From CALVUJ01 sp045128835 (GTDB taxonomy: Bacteria > Bacillota_I > Bacilli_A > RFN20 > DUOF01): a stretch of 58,530 bases of DNA. This document shows, one piece after another, positions 8,166 to 16,231 of this stretch (position 1 is its first letter; every line of letters begins with the position of its first letter). The translations under genes and the position numbers were made by a program. A model generated the notes under the pieces. The model saw nothing but the letters and a program-made list of their open reading frames with translations. It was not told the origin of the DNA and did not search any database. Location of the stretch: NCBI GenBank assembly GCA_045128835.1, contig JBGVRX010000008.1:1-58530 (forward strand). Direction: 5' to 3'.

Positions 8166-8178
8166 CTTCATTCTTTTG

Positions 8179-8206
8179 GCCACTGATTAAACATCGGTGG
8201 CTTTTT
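8179..8206 (+). terminator. Rho-independent terminator of the coat gene
   Basis: A 9-bp stem GCCACTGAT (8179-8187) pairs with ATCGGTGGC (8193-8201) with one wobble pair. The loop is 5 bases and a T-run follows. Confidence 0.85.
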
Positions 8207-8209
8207 AAA

Positions 8210-8297
8210 TCTATTTTAAATGATAGTTCACTCTATTGTTAACAAAACGCTTTACTTTGTTAGTTCTTTTTATAATAGATTTGAGTCTATTTTAAAT
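8210..8297 (+). repeat. Direct and inverted repeats upstream of the XRE regulator
   Basis: A 12-base direct repeat TCTATTTTAAAT occurs at 8210-8221 and 8286-8297. Between the copies are inverted repeats TAACAAA/TTTGTTA (8240-8246 with 8256-8262) and AATAGA/TCTATT (8274-8279 with 8286-8291). The next gene encodes an HTH repressor-like protein, so these could be operators. That is inference, and in AT-rich DNA some of this may be chance. Confidence 0.4.
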
Positions 8298-8346
8298 CAA
8301 TTTAACGCTGTGAATTATTATAATTTAAGAAAAGGATATGAGGATT

Positions 8347-8745
8347 ATGAAGATTGATATCAATTTATTATTTAAAGATGCTAAATACAGAGGAGAATGT
8401 TTGGTTTTCTTAAGAAAATCAAAAGGATACAGACAAAACGAGCTTGCAAGAATGCTTAATATGAAGCCCGGAACAATTTGGTCGTGGGAAAAAGGAACTG
8501 TAGATTTTACGATGGGAAAGTTTGGGCAAGTTTTAGCTGTTTTAGACATTAATCTTTTGGAGTATATAAATACTGATTATGTTACAACAGATGATGAAAT
8601 AGAGATTAAAGTTTTTTGGAGATTTGTTAAAGAGTTAATGAAAAATAAGCAATGGATTAATAATGGTAATAGTATTGAAGATGTAAAGTTTGAAATGTGT
8701 AAGGAATTAGTTAAATTAGTTAGTGATTATGTAGATAAATTTTAA
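8347..8745 (+). CDS. XRE-family HTH transcriptional regulator
   Basis: A 132-residue protein with an N-terminal Cro/C1-type helix-turn-helix: LRKSKGYRQNELARMLNMKP, then GTIWSWEKGTVDF, where the W-x-W-E-x-G pattern is typical. The C-terminal half is helical and of unknown role. The ATG at 8347 is preferred because AGGA is correctly spaced before it; the ATG three codons upstream is too close to its site. Direct and inverted repeats lie just upstream, suggesting autoregulation. Target genes are not evident. Confidence 0.75.
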   Translation: MKIDINLLFKDAKYRGECLVFLRKSKGYRQNELARMLNMKPGTIWSWEKGTVDFTMGKFGQVLAVLDINLLEYINTDYVTTDDEIEIKVFWRFVKELMKNKQWINNGNSIEDVKFEMCKELVKLVSDYVDKF

Positions 8746-8798
8746 TTTATCTTTTATTTTTTGCGTTAGTAGTGTATTCTTGTAATGGTGATTTTAGT

Positions 8799-9329
8799 AT
8801 GGTTAATCAAGATAGAGTTAATGAAGCATTATTATTTGCTGCAGTAAAGCATGAAGGAATACAAATGAAACAACCTAAAGTTAGTTACGTTGCTCATTTG
8901 CAAGGGGTTTGCTTAGAGGCTGTTAGTGGTTGTTTAAATAATAATTCTAAGGTAGATTTGGAAAAGGTAATGATGTTAGCTTTGTTGCATGATACTATTG
9001 AAGATACAGATGCTACTTATGAAGAAATTAAAGAAAATTTTGGTGAAGATATAGCAAATGGTGTTCAAGCATTAACAAAGAATGAAGGTTTGCCATATAC
9101 TGAGAAAATGAAAGATAGTTTAAAAAGAATAAAAGAGCAAAGTGTTGAAGTTGCTATTGTTAAATTAGCGGATAGATTGTTTAATTTGAAGGATGTTCCT
9201 CTTCAATGGGATGAAGAAAAGATTTATTCATATAGAGAAGAAGCTAAATTAATATTAGAAGAATTAGGTTTTGCAAATGAATTCATGGCAAATAGATTAA
9301 AAGAGAAGATTGGAACTTATTGTTTATAG
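8799..9329 (+). CDS. Stand-alone HD hydrolase, (p)ppGpp-hydrolase-like (small alarmone hydrolase)
   Basis: A 176-residue HD-domain protein matching the hydrolase half of RelA/SpoT enzymes. All expected metal and catalytic positions are present: H33, the H64-D65 pair inside LLHDTIEDT with E68-D69, and D125/N129 inside KLADRLFNL. It has no synthetase, TGS or ACT domain, so it resembles Mesh1-type small alarmone hydrolases, which remove pyrophosphate from (p)ppGpp. Related HD proteins can act on other nucleotides, so the substrate is inferred. The ATG at 8799 has GGTG upstream; an earlier in-frame ATG (8772) does not. The next gene follows after 11 bases. Confidence 0.75.
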   Translation: MVNQDRVNEALLFAAVKHEGIQMKQPKVSYVAHLQGVCLEAVSGCLNNNSKVDLEKVMMLALLHDTIEDTDATYEEIKENFGEDIANGVQALTKNEGLPYTEKMKDSLKRIKEQSVEVAIVKLADRLFNLKDVPLQWDEEKIYSYREEAKLILEELGFANEFMANRLKEKIGTYCL

Positions 9330-9340
9330 GGTTTGTAAGT

Positions 9341-10642
9341 ATGGTTTTAACTGTTTTATTATCAATAGTTGCTGTTGCTTTGATGTTTATATGTGTTTTG
9401 AAATTTCCTGTTTTAAAAGTTGGCAAATATAAATTTGATTCTTTTTATATTCCTTTAACTTTTGTTGCCTTAATTCTTTTGATTTTTCCTATATTTGATA
9501 AGGTGGAATTTTTCAGCATTTTATTTTCTAATTCTGCACTTAATCCTCTTAAAATATTGATTCTATTTATATGCGTTTCTGTTTTATCTATTTTTCTTGA
9601 TGAAACAGGCTTTTTTGGATATATTGCAACGGTTTTTATAAAGAAATATAAGGATTCACAGTTTAAATTATTTGCTACATTGTATGTTATTGTTTCTATT
9701 TTAACTGTTTTTACATCTAATGATATAATAATTTTAACGTTTACTCCTTTCATTATTCATTTCTCAAGAAAAGGAAATATAAATCCTATTCCATACTTGG
9801 TGATGCAATTTGTAGCTGCAAATACCTGGTCTATGGCTTTATCTATAGGAAATCCAACCAATATTTATTTATCATCAATTTTTAATATAGGGTTCTTTGA
9901 TTATTTTTTGAAAATGATAATTCCTGCTGTTTTGTGTGGAATTGCTTCTTTTTTAGCACTATTCTTATTGTTTAGAAAAACTTTAAAGAAGAAGATAGAA
10001 GTGTTTGATTTAGAAGAAACTAAAATTAACAATAAATTTCTATGTGTCACATCTTTAATACATTTATCAATTACTATTGTTTTACTTGCATTGTCTAATT
10101 ATGTTGATTTGGAAATGTATATAATATGTTTGATTTTTTCTATCTCTTTGCTTATATTTTTCTTGTTTTATTCTATCAAAAGTAAAGATTATAGATATGT
10201 GAAATCTGGATTAAAAAGAATCCCGTATAGTTTGATTCCTTTCATTCTTTCAATGTTCACTATCATAATGGCACTAGACTCTTATGGAGTATTTGAGTCT
10301 GTATATAAGGCATTATCAACTATTTCTAATGATGGGTTGCAACCAATTATCTATTTAATTACATCTACTTTATCTTGTAATGTAGTTAATAACATTCCTA
10401 TGAGCTTAGCTTATGGTTCAATACTGTCTAATACAACCAATATTGACTTAGTGTATGCTAGCATTATAGGTTCCAATTTAGGGGCTTTGCTTACTCCGAT
10501 TGGAGCTTTGGCTGGAATTATGTGGGTTAGAATGTTGAAGGGTGAAGAAATCAAATACAACTTTGTTGATTTCATGAAAAATGGTTCTGTTTTAACGTTG
10601 GTTTTGACTGTCACTGCTTCAATTTCTTTGTTAATTATTTAA
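9341..10642 (+). CDS. ArsB/NhaD-type ion transporter (permease)
   Basis: A 433-residue protein with about eleven membrane segments. Typical ion-transporter-superfamily motifs are FTSNDIIILTFTP in the first half, WSMALSIGNPTNIYLS, and NVVNNIPMSLAYGS in the second half, the repeated helical-hairpin signatures of ArsB-like carriers. The substrate cannot be told from sequence: arsenite efflux, dicarboxylate/citrate or sodium/proton exchange are all in the superfamily. No ArsR or ArsA gene is nearby, so arsenic resistance is not supported. The ATG at 9341 follows an AGGG site located at the stop codon of the HD gene, suggesting translational coupling. Confidence 0.7.
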   Translation: MVLTVLLSIVAVALMFICVLKFPVLKVGKYKFDSFYIPLTFVALILLIFPIFDKVEFFSILFSNSALNPLKILILFICVSVLSIFLDETGFFGYIATVFIKKYKDSQFKLFATLYVIVSILTVFTSNDIIILTFTPFIIHFSRKGNINPIPYLVMQFVAANTWSMALSIGNPTNIYLSSIFNIGFFDYFLKMIIPAVLCGIASFLALFLLFRKTLKKKIEVFDLEETKINNKFLCVTSLIHLSITIVLLALSNYVDLEMYIICLIFSISLLIFFLFYSIKSKDYRYVKSGLKRIPYSLIPFILSMFTIIMALDSYGVFESVYKALSTISNDGLQPIIYLITSTLSCNVVNNIPMSLAYGSILSNTTNIDLVYASIIGSNLGALLTPIGALAGIMWVRMLKGEEIKYNFVDFMKNGSVLTLVLTVTASISLLII

Positions 10643-10709
10643 ATTGTGGTTCGTTGACTTTGTTAATTATTTATAATACTATTAATTTGTTTTGAAGGAG
10701 AGGATCATA

Positions 10710-12110
10710 ATGAAATATGATGTAATTATTATAGGTGCAGGTCCTTCTGGGATTTTTTGCGCTTATGAGTTAAAGAAGCAAAATAAAGACTTGAAAGTTT
10801 TAATGATAGAAAAGGGCAGATCTATAGATAAGAGAATGTGTCCAAAAAGAAAAACTTTAAAGTGCGTGAATTGTAAACCTTGTGCTATTACTACAGGTTT
10901 TGCTGGAGCGGGTGCTTTCAGTGATGGCAAGTTATCTTTATCTCCAGATGTAGGAGGAAACTTACCAGAAATATTAGGATATGATGAAACAAAAAGTTTA
11001 ATAAAAGAATCTGATGAGATTTATTTAGGCTTTGGAGCAGATACTAAAATTTATGGCGTTGATAAGGAAAAAGAAATAGAGAAGATAAGAAGAGCTGCTA
11101 TTGGAGCTAATCTTAAATTGATTGAATGTCCTATTAGACACCTAGGAACAGAAGAAGGATATAAAATTTACAGTAGAATTCAAGAATATTTATTAGAACA
11201 AGGTGTTGAAATTTTATTCAATACAATGGTTAAAAATCTTATTATTAATGATGGCAAGATCGAAGGTATTGTTACTGATAAAGATGAATTTTATGCAGAT
11301 GAAATCGTTAGTGCTGTAGGAAGAGAAGGCGCTGAATGGTTCTATAATATTTGCCTAGAACACAATATTGAAACAGAAGTAGGTACTGTTGATGTTGGTG
11401 TTAGAGTTGAAGTAAGAGATGAAGTAATGGAAGAGTTAAACAAGAATTTATATGAAGCAAAACTTGTTTATCATACGCCTACTTTTGATGATAAAGTAAG
11501 AACTTTCTGTTCTAATCCTTCAGGAGAAGTTGCAACTGAATACTATGATAATGGATTAGCAGTAGTAAATGGTCATGCATATAAGTCTAAAGAGTTTAAA
11601 ACAAATAATACAAACTTTGCATTACTTGTTTCAAAGAGATTTACTAAGCCATTTAAATCTCCAATTGAATATGGTAGAAAAATCGCAGAATTAAGTAATA
11701 TGCTATGTGATGGTAGAATTTTAGTTCAAACTTTTGGAGATTTTAAAAAGGGAAGAAGAACTACGGAAGAAAGATTATGTAGAAATAATATTATTCCTAC
11801 ATTAAAGGATGCAGTTCCAGGTGATTTATCTCTTGTATTCCCTCATAGAATAATGGTTGATATTGAAGAAATGTTGTTTGCTTTAGATAAAGTTACTCCT
11901 GGTATTGCTAGTGATGAGACTTTATTGTATGGAGTTGAGGTTAAATTCTATTCAAATAAAGTTGTAGTTAATAAAGATTTTGAAACTAGTGTAAAAGGAT
12001 TAAGAGCTATTGGTGATGGTGCTTCTGTTACTAGAGGATTAATGCAAGCTTCTGCAAACGGTATTAGTGTCGCTAGAAGTATTGTTAAGCGTATGGAGGC
12101 AAATAAATAA
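10710..12110 (+). CDS. FAD-dependent oxidoreductase (YhfW/FixC-like, function unknown)
   Basis: A 466-residue cytosolic flavoprotein. The N-terminus has the dinucleotide-binding motif (VIIIGAGPSGIFCAYEL, then the acidic end MIEKGRSID). It is followed by a CPKRKTLKCVNCKPC cysteine cluster and GFAGAGAFSDGKL, typical of the large family of uncharacterised FAD-dependent proteins found in Firmicutes and Bacteroidetes. The C-terminus has an ATG/GDG-type FAD site (LRAIGDGASVTRGLMQASANG). The GGAGAG site supports ATG 10710 over the ATG six codons upstream. It overlaps the next gene by one base. Confidence 0.75.
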   Translation: MKYDVIIIGAGPSGIFCAYELKKQNKDLKVLMIEKGRSIDKRMCPKRKTLKCVNCKPCAITTGFAGAGAFSDGKLSLSPDVGGNLPEILGYDETKSLIKESDEIYLGFGADTKIYGVDKEKEIEKIRRAAIGANLKLIECPIRHLGTEEGYKIYSRIQEYLLEQGVEILFNTMVKNLIINDGKIEGIVTDKDEFYADEIVSAVGREGAEWFYNICLEHNIETEVGTVDVGVRVEVRDEVMEELNKNLYEAKLVYHTPTFDDKVRTFCSNPSGEVATEYYDNGLAVVNGHAYKSKEFKTNNTNFALLVSKRFTKPFKSPIEYGRKIAELSNMLCDGRILVQTFGDFKKGRRTTEERLCRNNIIPTLKDAVPGDLSLVFPHRIMVDIEEMLFALDKVTPGIASDETLLYGVEVKFYSNKVVVNKDFETSVKGLRAIGDGASVTRGLMQASANGISVARSIVKRMEANK

Positions 12111-12784
12111 TGTTAAAAAAAACGTATAGTAAAGAACTTCCAGATTACACAAAAGGAGAAGAGATTTTTAATGCTGTCTCTCATATTGTTGGTGGAGGTT
12201 TTGGTGTAGTTGCTTTAGTACTTGGTATTGTGATGGCTTGTATTCATAGTGATGCTTATGGAATTGTAAGTATGGCAATTTATGGATCATCAATGATTCT
12301 TTTGTATACTATGAGTGCTATTTATCATTTTTTGAGAAGAAATAGAGCAAAAAAAGTATTTAGAATATTTGATCATTGTACAATTTTCTTGCTTATTGCG
12401 GGAACATATACTCCATATTGTCTAGTTACTTTAAGAAATGCTGGAGGATGGGGTTGGTCGATATTTGGCGTTGTTTGGGGATTTGCAATATTAGGAATAG
12501 TGTTTAATGCTATTAATATGCACAAGCCTATAATTAAGTTTTTGAGTATGGTATGTTATTTAGCTATGGGTTGGTGTGTTGTTATAGCGATAGGGCCTTT
12601 ATTAGCTAATCTTCCATTTGCTGGATTCTTGTGGCTACTTGCCGGAGGTGTTATGTATACAATAGGTGCTGTCTTCTACCTATTCGGAAGTAAGAAACGT
12701 TATATTCATTCTGTATGGCACTTGTTTTGTTTAGCTGGAACAATACCTCAATTTATAAGCATTTTGTTTTACGTATTGATGTAA
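12110..12784 (+). CDS. Hemolysin III / YqfA-family membrane protein (PAQR-like)
   Basis: A 224-residue protein with seven predicted membrane segments. Family motifs are EIFNAVSHIVGGGFGV near the start, SAIYHF with FDHCTIFLLIAGTYTPY in the middle, and SVWHLFCLAGTIPQF near the end. These give the conserved S-x-x-x-H, H-x-x-D and H residues of the PAQR/hemolysin-III superfamily, believed to bind zinc. It starts in the overlap with the upstream FAD gene. Real hemolytic activity should not be assumed. Confidence 0.8.
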   Translation: MLKKTYSKELPDYTKGEEIFNAVSHIVGGGFGVVALVLGIVMACIHSDAYGIVSMAIYGSSMILLYTMSAIYHFLRRNRAKKVFRIFDHCTIFLLIAGTYTPYCLVTLRNAGGWGWSIFGVVWGFAILGIVFNAINMHKPIIKFLSMVCYLAMGWCVVIAIGPLLANLPFAGFLWLLAGGVMYTIGAVFYLFGSKKRYIHSVWHLFCLAGTIPQFISILFYVLM

Positions 12785-12820
12785 TTTTGATAAGATTAAG
12801 TTATAAGGAGGATGAAGATT

Positions 12821-13318
12821 ATGGCAAAAAAGAAATCTAAATCAAATTTAGGAAAAATTTTAGGCATTTTAGCAGCTCTTTTAGGAATTGTTGCAGTTTG
12901 TATGATTTTTGTTGAAGCTGTTAAAGTTCCTGATACAAAGGTTTTAGGAGCAGTTGTTGAGGGTGCTGGATATACTGGCTTGAAAGTCGCTTTTGGTTTT
13001 AAGGAAAGTGATGTTGGTGTGTTTGCTTTCTCATTTATGGCATTATTGCCTTATTTGTTAGTTGTAGGTGGAGTAATAGTATCAGTTTTAAATGCTACAT
13101 CTAAAAAAGGAAACAAAATGTTAGACTTTGTTTCTGCAGTGTTATTTGTTGTGGCTGGTGTATTTTTCTTCTTAATGCCTGGTTTTGTTGTAGGGGCAGA
13201 TACAGCATTAGGAAAAATCGCTGGTGCAATAGAATATGAACTTGCTACAGGTGCAATTGTGTCTGCTATTTCTGCTATTGTTGCTGGTGTATTTGCAGTA
13301 GTTAAAGCAATTAAGTAA
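12821..13318 (+). CDS. Small integral membrane protein, unknown
   Basis: A 165-residue protein with a basic N-terminus (AKKKSKSNLGK) and four predicted membrane segments rich in Gly, Val and Ala. GGAGG at 12807-12811 is nine bases from the ATG at 12821. The ATG at 12812 abuts that site and cannot be used. The gene stands alone, with a terminator downstream at 13350. No family recognised. Confidence 0.65.
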   Translation: MAKKKSKSNLGKILGILAALLGIVAVCMIFVEAVKVPDTKVLGAVVEGAGYTGLKVAFGFKESDVGVFAFSFMALLPYLLVVGGVIVSVLNATSKKGNKMLDFVSAVLFVVAGVFFFLMPGFVVGADTALGKIAGAIEYELATGAIVSAISAIVAGVFAVVKAIK

Positions 13319-13349
13319 TAATAATTGGAATTTAAATTTATTTTTTAGA

Positions 13350-13378
13350 AAATCTAGTTGTGAAACTAGATTTTTTTT
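13350..13378 (+). terminator. Rho-independent terminator
   Basis: A perfect 10-bp stem AAATCTAGTT/AACTAGATTT (13350-13359 with 13364-13373) with a GTGA loop and a run of T. Confidence 0.9.
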
Positions 13379-13412
13379 GTTTCAATATGGTACTCTTTAA
13401 GTAGGTGATATC

Positions 13413-13925
13413 ATGAAAATTTTAAGTAAAGAAAAGACTGTTCTTATAAGAAAATTAATTGGTCTAGGAAGCGCTATTCTTTGTTTGTTGTTGATGTTTT
13501 TTGAATTTATCAATTACACCTCTATGTCAGAAGTAACGAATAGTAGTTCTATTGTATGGGATGATGGTATGTCTCTTTTTAGTTTCTTATTTAGTAATAA
13601 AACAGAAGTTTTATCTATTCCAGTGTCTCGTTTGAGAGAAATATTTGTTTACAGTAATGTGATTATGTGGATTTCATTTGTTTTAGTGTGTATTAGCATT
13701 GTTATTTTGAGTGGTGGTATATTTCTTAAGAAAAATATTATTTCAAAAGTCGGAAGCCTAGTTCTAGTGTCTGCGATTGTATTATTATTTACTATATCAT
13801 TTGATAGGTATTCTATTGGTAACACAGTTGCATATTTAGATATTTTCACTGTAGGGTTTTGGTTTATGGCAATAATAAGTGCAATAGGCTTGTATTCAAC
13901 AAGCACACTAAAGGATAGTAAATAG
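13413..13925 (+). CDS. Small four-TM membrane protein, unknown
   Basis: A 170-residue protein with a basic N-terminus, membrane segments at about residues 17-35, 75-100, 105-125 and 140-160, and a polar loop of about 40 residues after the first. GGTGAT precedes the ATG. Layout resembles its neighbour at 12821 (both four-TM, similar size), but no clear sequence identity was seen. It is followed after 12 bases by a 53-residue gene, probably in the same transcript. Confidence 0.6.
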   Translation: MKILSKEKTVLIRKLIGLGSAILCLLLMFFEFINYTSMSEVTNSSSIVWDDGMSLFSFLFSNKTEVLSIPVSRLREIFVYSNVIMWISFVLVCISIVILSGGIFLKKNIISKVGSLVLVSAIVLLFTISFDRYSIGNTVAYLDIFTVGFWFMAIISAIGLYSTSTLKDSK

Positions 13926-13937
13926 CGAGGTGGAAAT

Positions 13938-14099
13938 GTGAAATATTTTAGTTTAAAGGCATTTGATGGAACTATTGTAAGAGTGGAAGAAAGTAAAGTT
14001 AAAACTTTTATGGCTCAACAAGAAAAAATAAAAAAGATGTTAAGCGAAGGTAAAAGTTTAGAGGAAATAAAAATTTTTTTGAAAAATGATAACAAATAA
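13938..14099 (+). CDS. Small 53-residue protein, unknown
   Basis: A short gene starting with GTG, behind a GAGGTGG Shine-Dalgarno (13927-13933). Translation begins MKYFSLKAFDGTIVRVEES and continues as a charged helix (QQEKIKKMLSEGKSLEEI). It is soluble, with a beta-strand start and helical end. Its placement 12 bases after the preceding stop and its strong site support a real gene. No family recognised. Confidence 0.55.
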   Translation: MKYFSLKAFDGTIVRVEESKVKTFMAQQEKIKKMLSEGKSLEEIKIFLKNDNK

Positions 14100-14171
14100 A
14101 GGTATGTTGTTCAAAAAACAGTTGTATTCTTTTATGAATATGATAGAATTTAATTATAGTAGGTGATTAAG

Positions 14172-14477
14172 ATGTATAATTGTGAATTAAATATGGAAGA
14201 ACGCAAAATTATTGCTAAAGAAGGAGAAGAAATTATTTGTGAAGCAAATGTTTCTGTTAATGAAGGAATTGCTACAATTGATTTTGAAAGTATAAAATGT
14301 TATTCAGTTTCAGCTGTTGCTAAAGTTTTTGGTGCAACAAAAACACTTCTTGAAAAGCAAGGAGTTGTTGTTGATAAAGTTGTATTTGGAAGTATTGCTG
14401 CTGTAGATAAATTAGATGAGCATTTATCTCAAATGGATAAAGAATTATCTACTTCTAAACAAGTAAGCATGAGATAA
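14172..14477 (+). CDS. Hypothetical 101-residue protein
   Basis: A small soluble protein of mixed alpha/beta pattern (EEIICEANVSVNEGIATIDFE, then a helix AVAKVFGATKTLLEKQG). No family recognised. The ATG at 14172 is used because GGTGAT is its ribosome-binding site; the GTG three codons upstream lies in that site. The 3' end overlaps the convergent chromate transporter by 23 bases, and its terminator lies within the coding part of that gene. Confidence 0.6.
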   Translation: MYNCELNMEERKIIAKEGEEIICEANVSVNEGIATIDFESIKCYSVSAVAKVFGATKTLLEKQGVVVDKVVFGSIAAVDKLDEHLSQMDKELSTSKQVSMR

Positions 14478-15045
14478 TAATTCCTAAACCTGCACAGATA
14501 ACGATTGTTAGAATAGGTGCAGGTTTTTTATTTTTCCAAATCTTAAATCCAATCGCAAATAAACTAATAAGAATTAATGAAATGAGTGTAGTTGAATTTA
14601 AACTAAACTCATTTTTTATATTGTTTAAATTTTCTATACTAAATAAACTTGTTAAAGAAATGTCTATAACTGTTGATAGAATAAGTCCTATAACTAAAGG
14701 CATTACGGTCTTAATTATTGATTTAAAATAACGGTTGTCTTTTACTCTTTCGATTATGTTAGCTAATAATAGAATAATTATAAAAGAAGGAAGAACAACT
14801 CCTAGCGTAGTAAATATGGCTCCTAGTATACCGTTTTGGCTATAGCCTATAAATGTTGCAATATTTATAGCAAAAGGACCTGGAGTAGATTCGCTTATAG
14901 CAATAAAATCAACAATATCATTTTCAGATAGGATTCCAAATTGTCTTGTTTCATCTACAATCATAGGAATCATTGCGTATCCGCCACCAAAAGTGAAAAG
15001 ACCTATTTTAAAGAAAGTCCAAAATAAATGTAGTAAACTACTCAT
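14455..15045 (-). CDS. Chromate transporter subunit (half-size ChrA)
   Basis: A 196-residue membrane protein with the family signatures LFWTFFKIGLFTFGGGYAMI, STPGPFAINIATFIGY and VVLPSFIIILLLA. It is a single CHR domain (about half of classical ChrA) and should pair with the product of the adjacent homologous gene. Short CHR pairs are often annotated as chromate/sulfate transport, but the physiological substrate is unproven. It is encoded just downstream of its partner with an 8-base overlap, so the two are co-translated. Confidence 0.85.
   Translation of the reverse strand: MSSLLHLFWTFFKIGLFTFGGGYAMIPMIVDETRQFGILSENDIVDFIAISESTPGPFAINIATFIGYSQNGILGAIFTTLGVVLPSFIIILLLANIIERVKDNRYFKSIIKTVMPLVIGLILSTVIDISLTSLFSIENLNNIKNEFSLNSTTLISLILISLFAIGFKIWKNKKPAPILTIVICAGLGIIISCLLV
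14486..14532 (+). terminator. Terminator of the 14172 gene, inside the opposing CDS
   Basis: A perfect 10-bp stem AAACCTGCAC (14486-14495) with GTGCAGGTTT (14517-14526), then a T-run. It lies entirely within the 3' coding region of the minus-strand chromate transporter gene. Confidence 0.8.
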
Positions 15046-15595
15046 TTTCAGTCACCTTCTTTTTGCTTTTTAATAATTCTCTAAATAATCCAATGATAAT
15101 TCCAGATACTATTATTAGTATTGCACTAACATCAAAGAAGAAATTTAGGATAAATGAAGTAACTAATAATGCATAGAATAAGGCATTTTTATCTAAAGGT
15201 TTTGATAATTTAAAAATAGCTTCAGTCATCAAAATAATTATAGCGGCACGTATTCCTTCAAATGCGTATTCGATAACTGTTAAATTTTTGAATTCGTTTA
15301 AGAATAAAGATATTAAAAGAATAATTATAAAAGAAGGAAGCGCAACACCTAAAATTGCGAAAACAGCTCCTAAGAATTTTCCAACCTTATATCCTATAAA
15401 CGTAGCGGAATTTATTGCTATTGGACCTGGAGTAGACTCTGCGACAACAACGATATTATTCATATCTTCTTCAGAAATCCATTTGTTTTTTTCAACGCTT
15501 TCTTTGTGGATTATGGAAATCATGGCATATCCTCCACCAAAAGTAAATAATCCAATTTTAAAGAAAGTCCAAAATAAATTTATATATTTTTTCAT
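15038..15595 (-). CDS. Chromate transporter subunit (half-size ChrA), first of pair
   Basis: A 185-residue single-CHR-domain membrane protein. It shares LFWTFFKIGLFTFGGGYAM, ESTPGPIAINSATFIGYK and VALPSFIIILLI with the downstream partner. The two halves likely form an antiparallel heterodimer, as inferred for short CHR proteins. A GAGG site precedes the ATG. It is divergent from comEA, with 108 bases between them. A possible promoter (TTTCAA, 17 bases, TACAAT on the minus strand) lies in that gap. Confidence 0.85.
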   Translation of the reverse strand: MKKYINLFWTFFKIGLFTFGGGYAMISIIHKESVEKNKWISEEDMNNIVVVAESTPGPIAINSATFIGYKVGKFLGAVFAILGVALPSFIIILLISLFLNEFKNLTVIEYAFEGIRAAIIILMTEAIFKLSKPLDKNALFYALLVTSFILNFFFDVSAILIIVSGIIIGLFRELLKSKKKVTENE

Positions 15596-15703
15596 TTTTA
15601 TCTAACCTCTATTTTATTGTAAGGAAATTTAAAAATATTTGAAATATTTTCGTTATAAATAAAGTCTTCTTTTTTATCTATATTAGTGAAAGGGGAGAAA
15701 ATT

Positions 15704-16231
15704 GTGAAAACTATTGTATTAGTGGCGTTTTTTACTATTTGTTATGTTGTTTGTATGGACTTGGTTAATAAGTATATGAGTAGTATTGAATTTGAGACTG
15801 TTAATGTGAGTTCTCAAAAAGAGAGTTCTTCAAATGTTTATTCAGTTAGTATAAGTGGAGAGGTTGTAAGTCCTGGTACTTATTCTGTGGGGAAAGATTA
15901 TACTCTAGGTCAATTGATTTCACTTGCTGGTGGATTAAGTGCCAATGCTGATATTACTTGTTTTAATTCTGGATCTATTCTAGAAAATGGAAAAAGCTAC
16001 TATATTCCATTTATTAGTGTGGATGAGAATAATAACAGTAAGAAGATATCCTTAAATACTGCAAATCAAGCAACATTAGACACATTACCTGGCATAGGAA
16101 GTGTTTTTTCTAAAAGAATTGTAGAATATAGAGTTAAAAATGGGGGATTTAAAACTATTGAAGATTTAAAAAAAGTCCAAGGTATTGGAGACAGTTTGTT
16201 TGAAGCCTTAAAAGATTTGGTTTGCTTATAG
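15704..16231 (+). CDS. comEA: Competence protein ComEA (DNA receptor)
   Basis: A 175-residue membrane-anchored DNA-binding protein for transformation: an N-terminal membrane segment, an SLBB-like domain (VSISGEVVSPGTYSVG) and a C-terminal helix-hairpin-helix pair (LNTANQATLDTLPGIGSVF, then GGFKTIEDLKKVQGIG). It should bind incoming DNA outside the membrane and pass it to ComEC, encoded directly after it. The GTG at 15704 with AGGGGAG six bases upstream is chosen over the GTG at 15686, which sits before that site. Confidence 0.9.
   Translation: MKTIVLVAFFTICYVVCMDLVNKYMSSIEFETVNVSSQKESSSNVYSVSISGEVVSPGTYSVGKDYTLGQLISLAGGLSANADITCFNSGSILENGKSYYIPFISVDENNNSKKISLNTANQATLDTLPGIGSVFSKRIVEYRVKNGGFKTIEDLKKVQGIGDSLFEALKDLVCL

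Noticed and set aside
9341..10642. Arsenic-resistance function for the ArsB-like permease
   Set aside because: No arsR, arsC or arsA gene is adjacent; the superfamily has many substrates.
15288..15605. Plus-strand frame antisense to the first chromate transporter gene
   Set aside because: The minus-strand translation has all the CHR motifs; the plus frame is a shadow.
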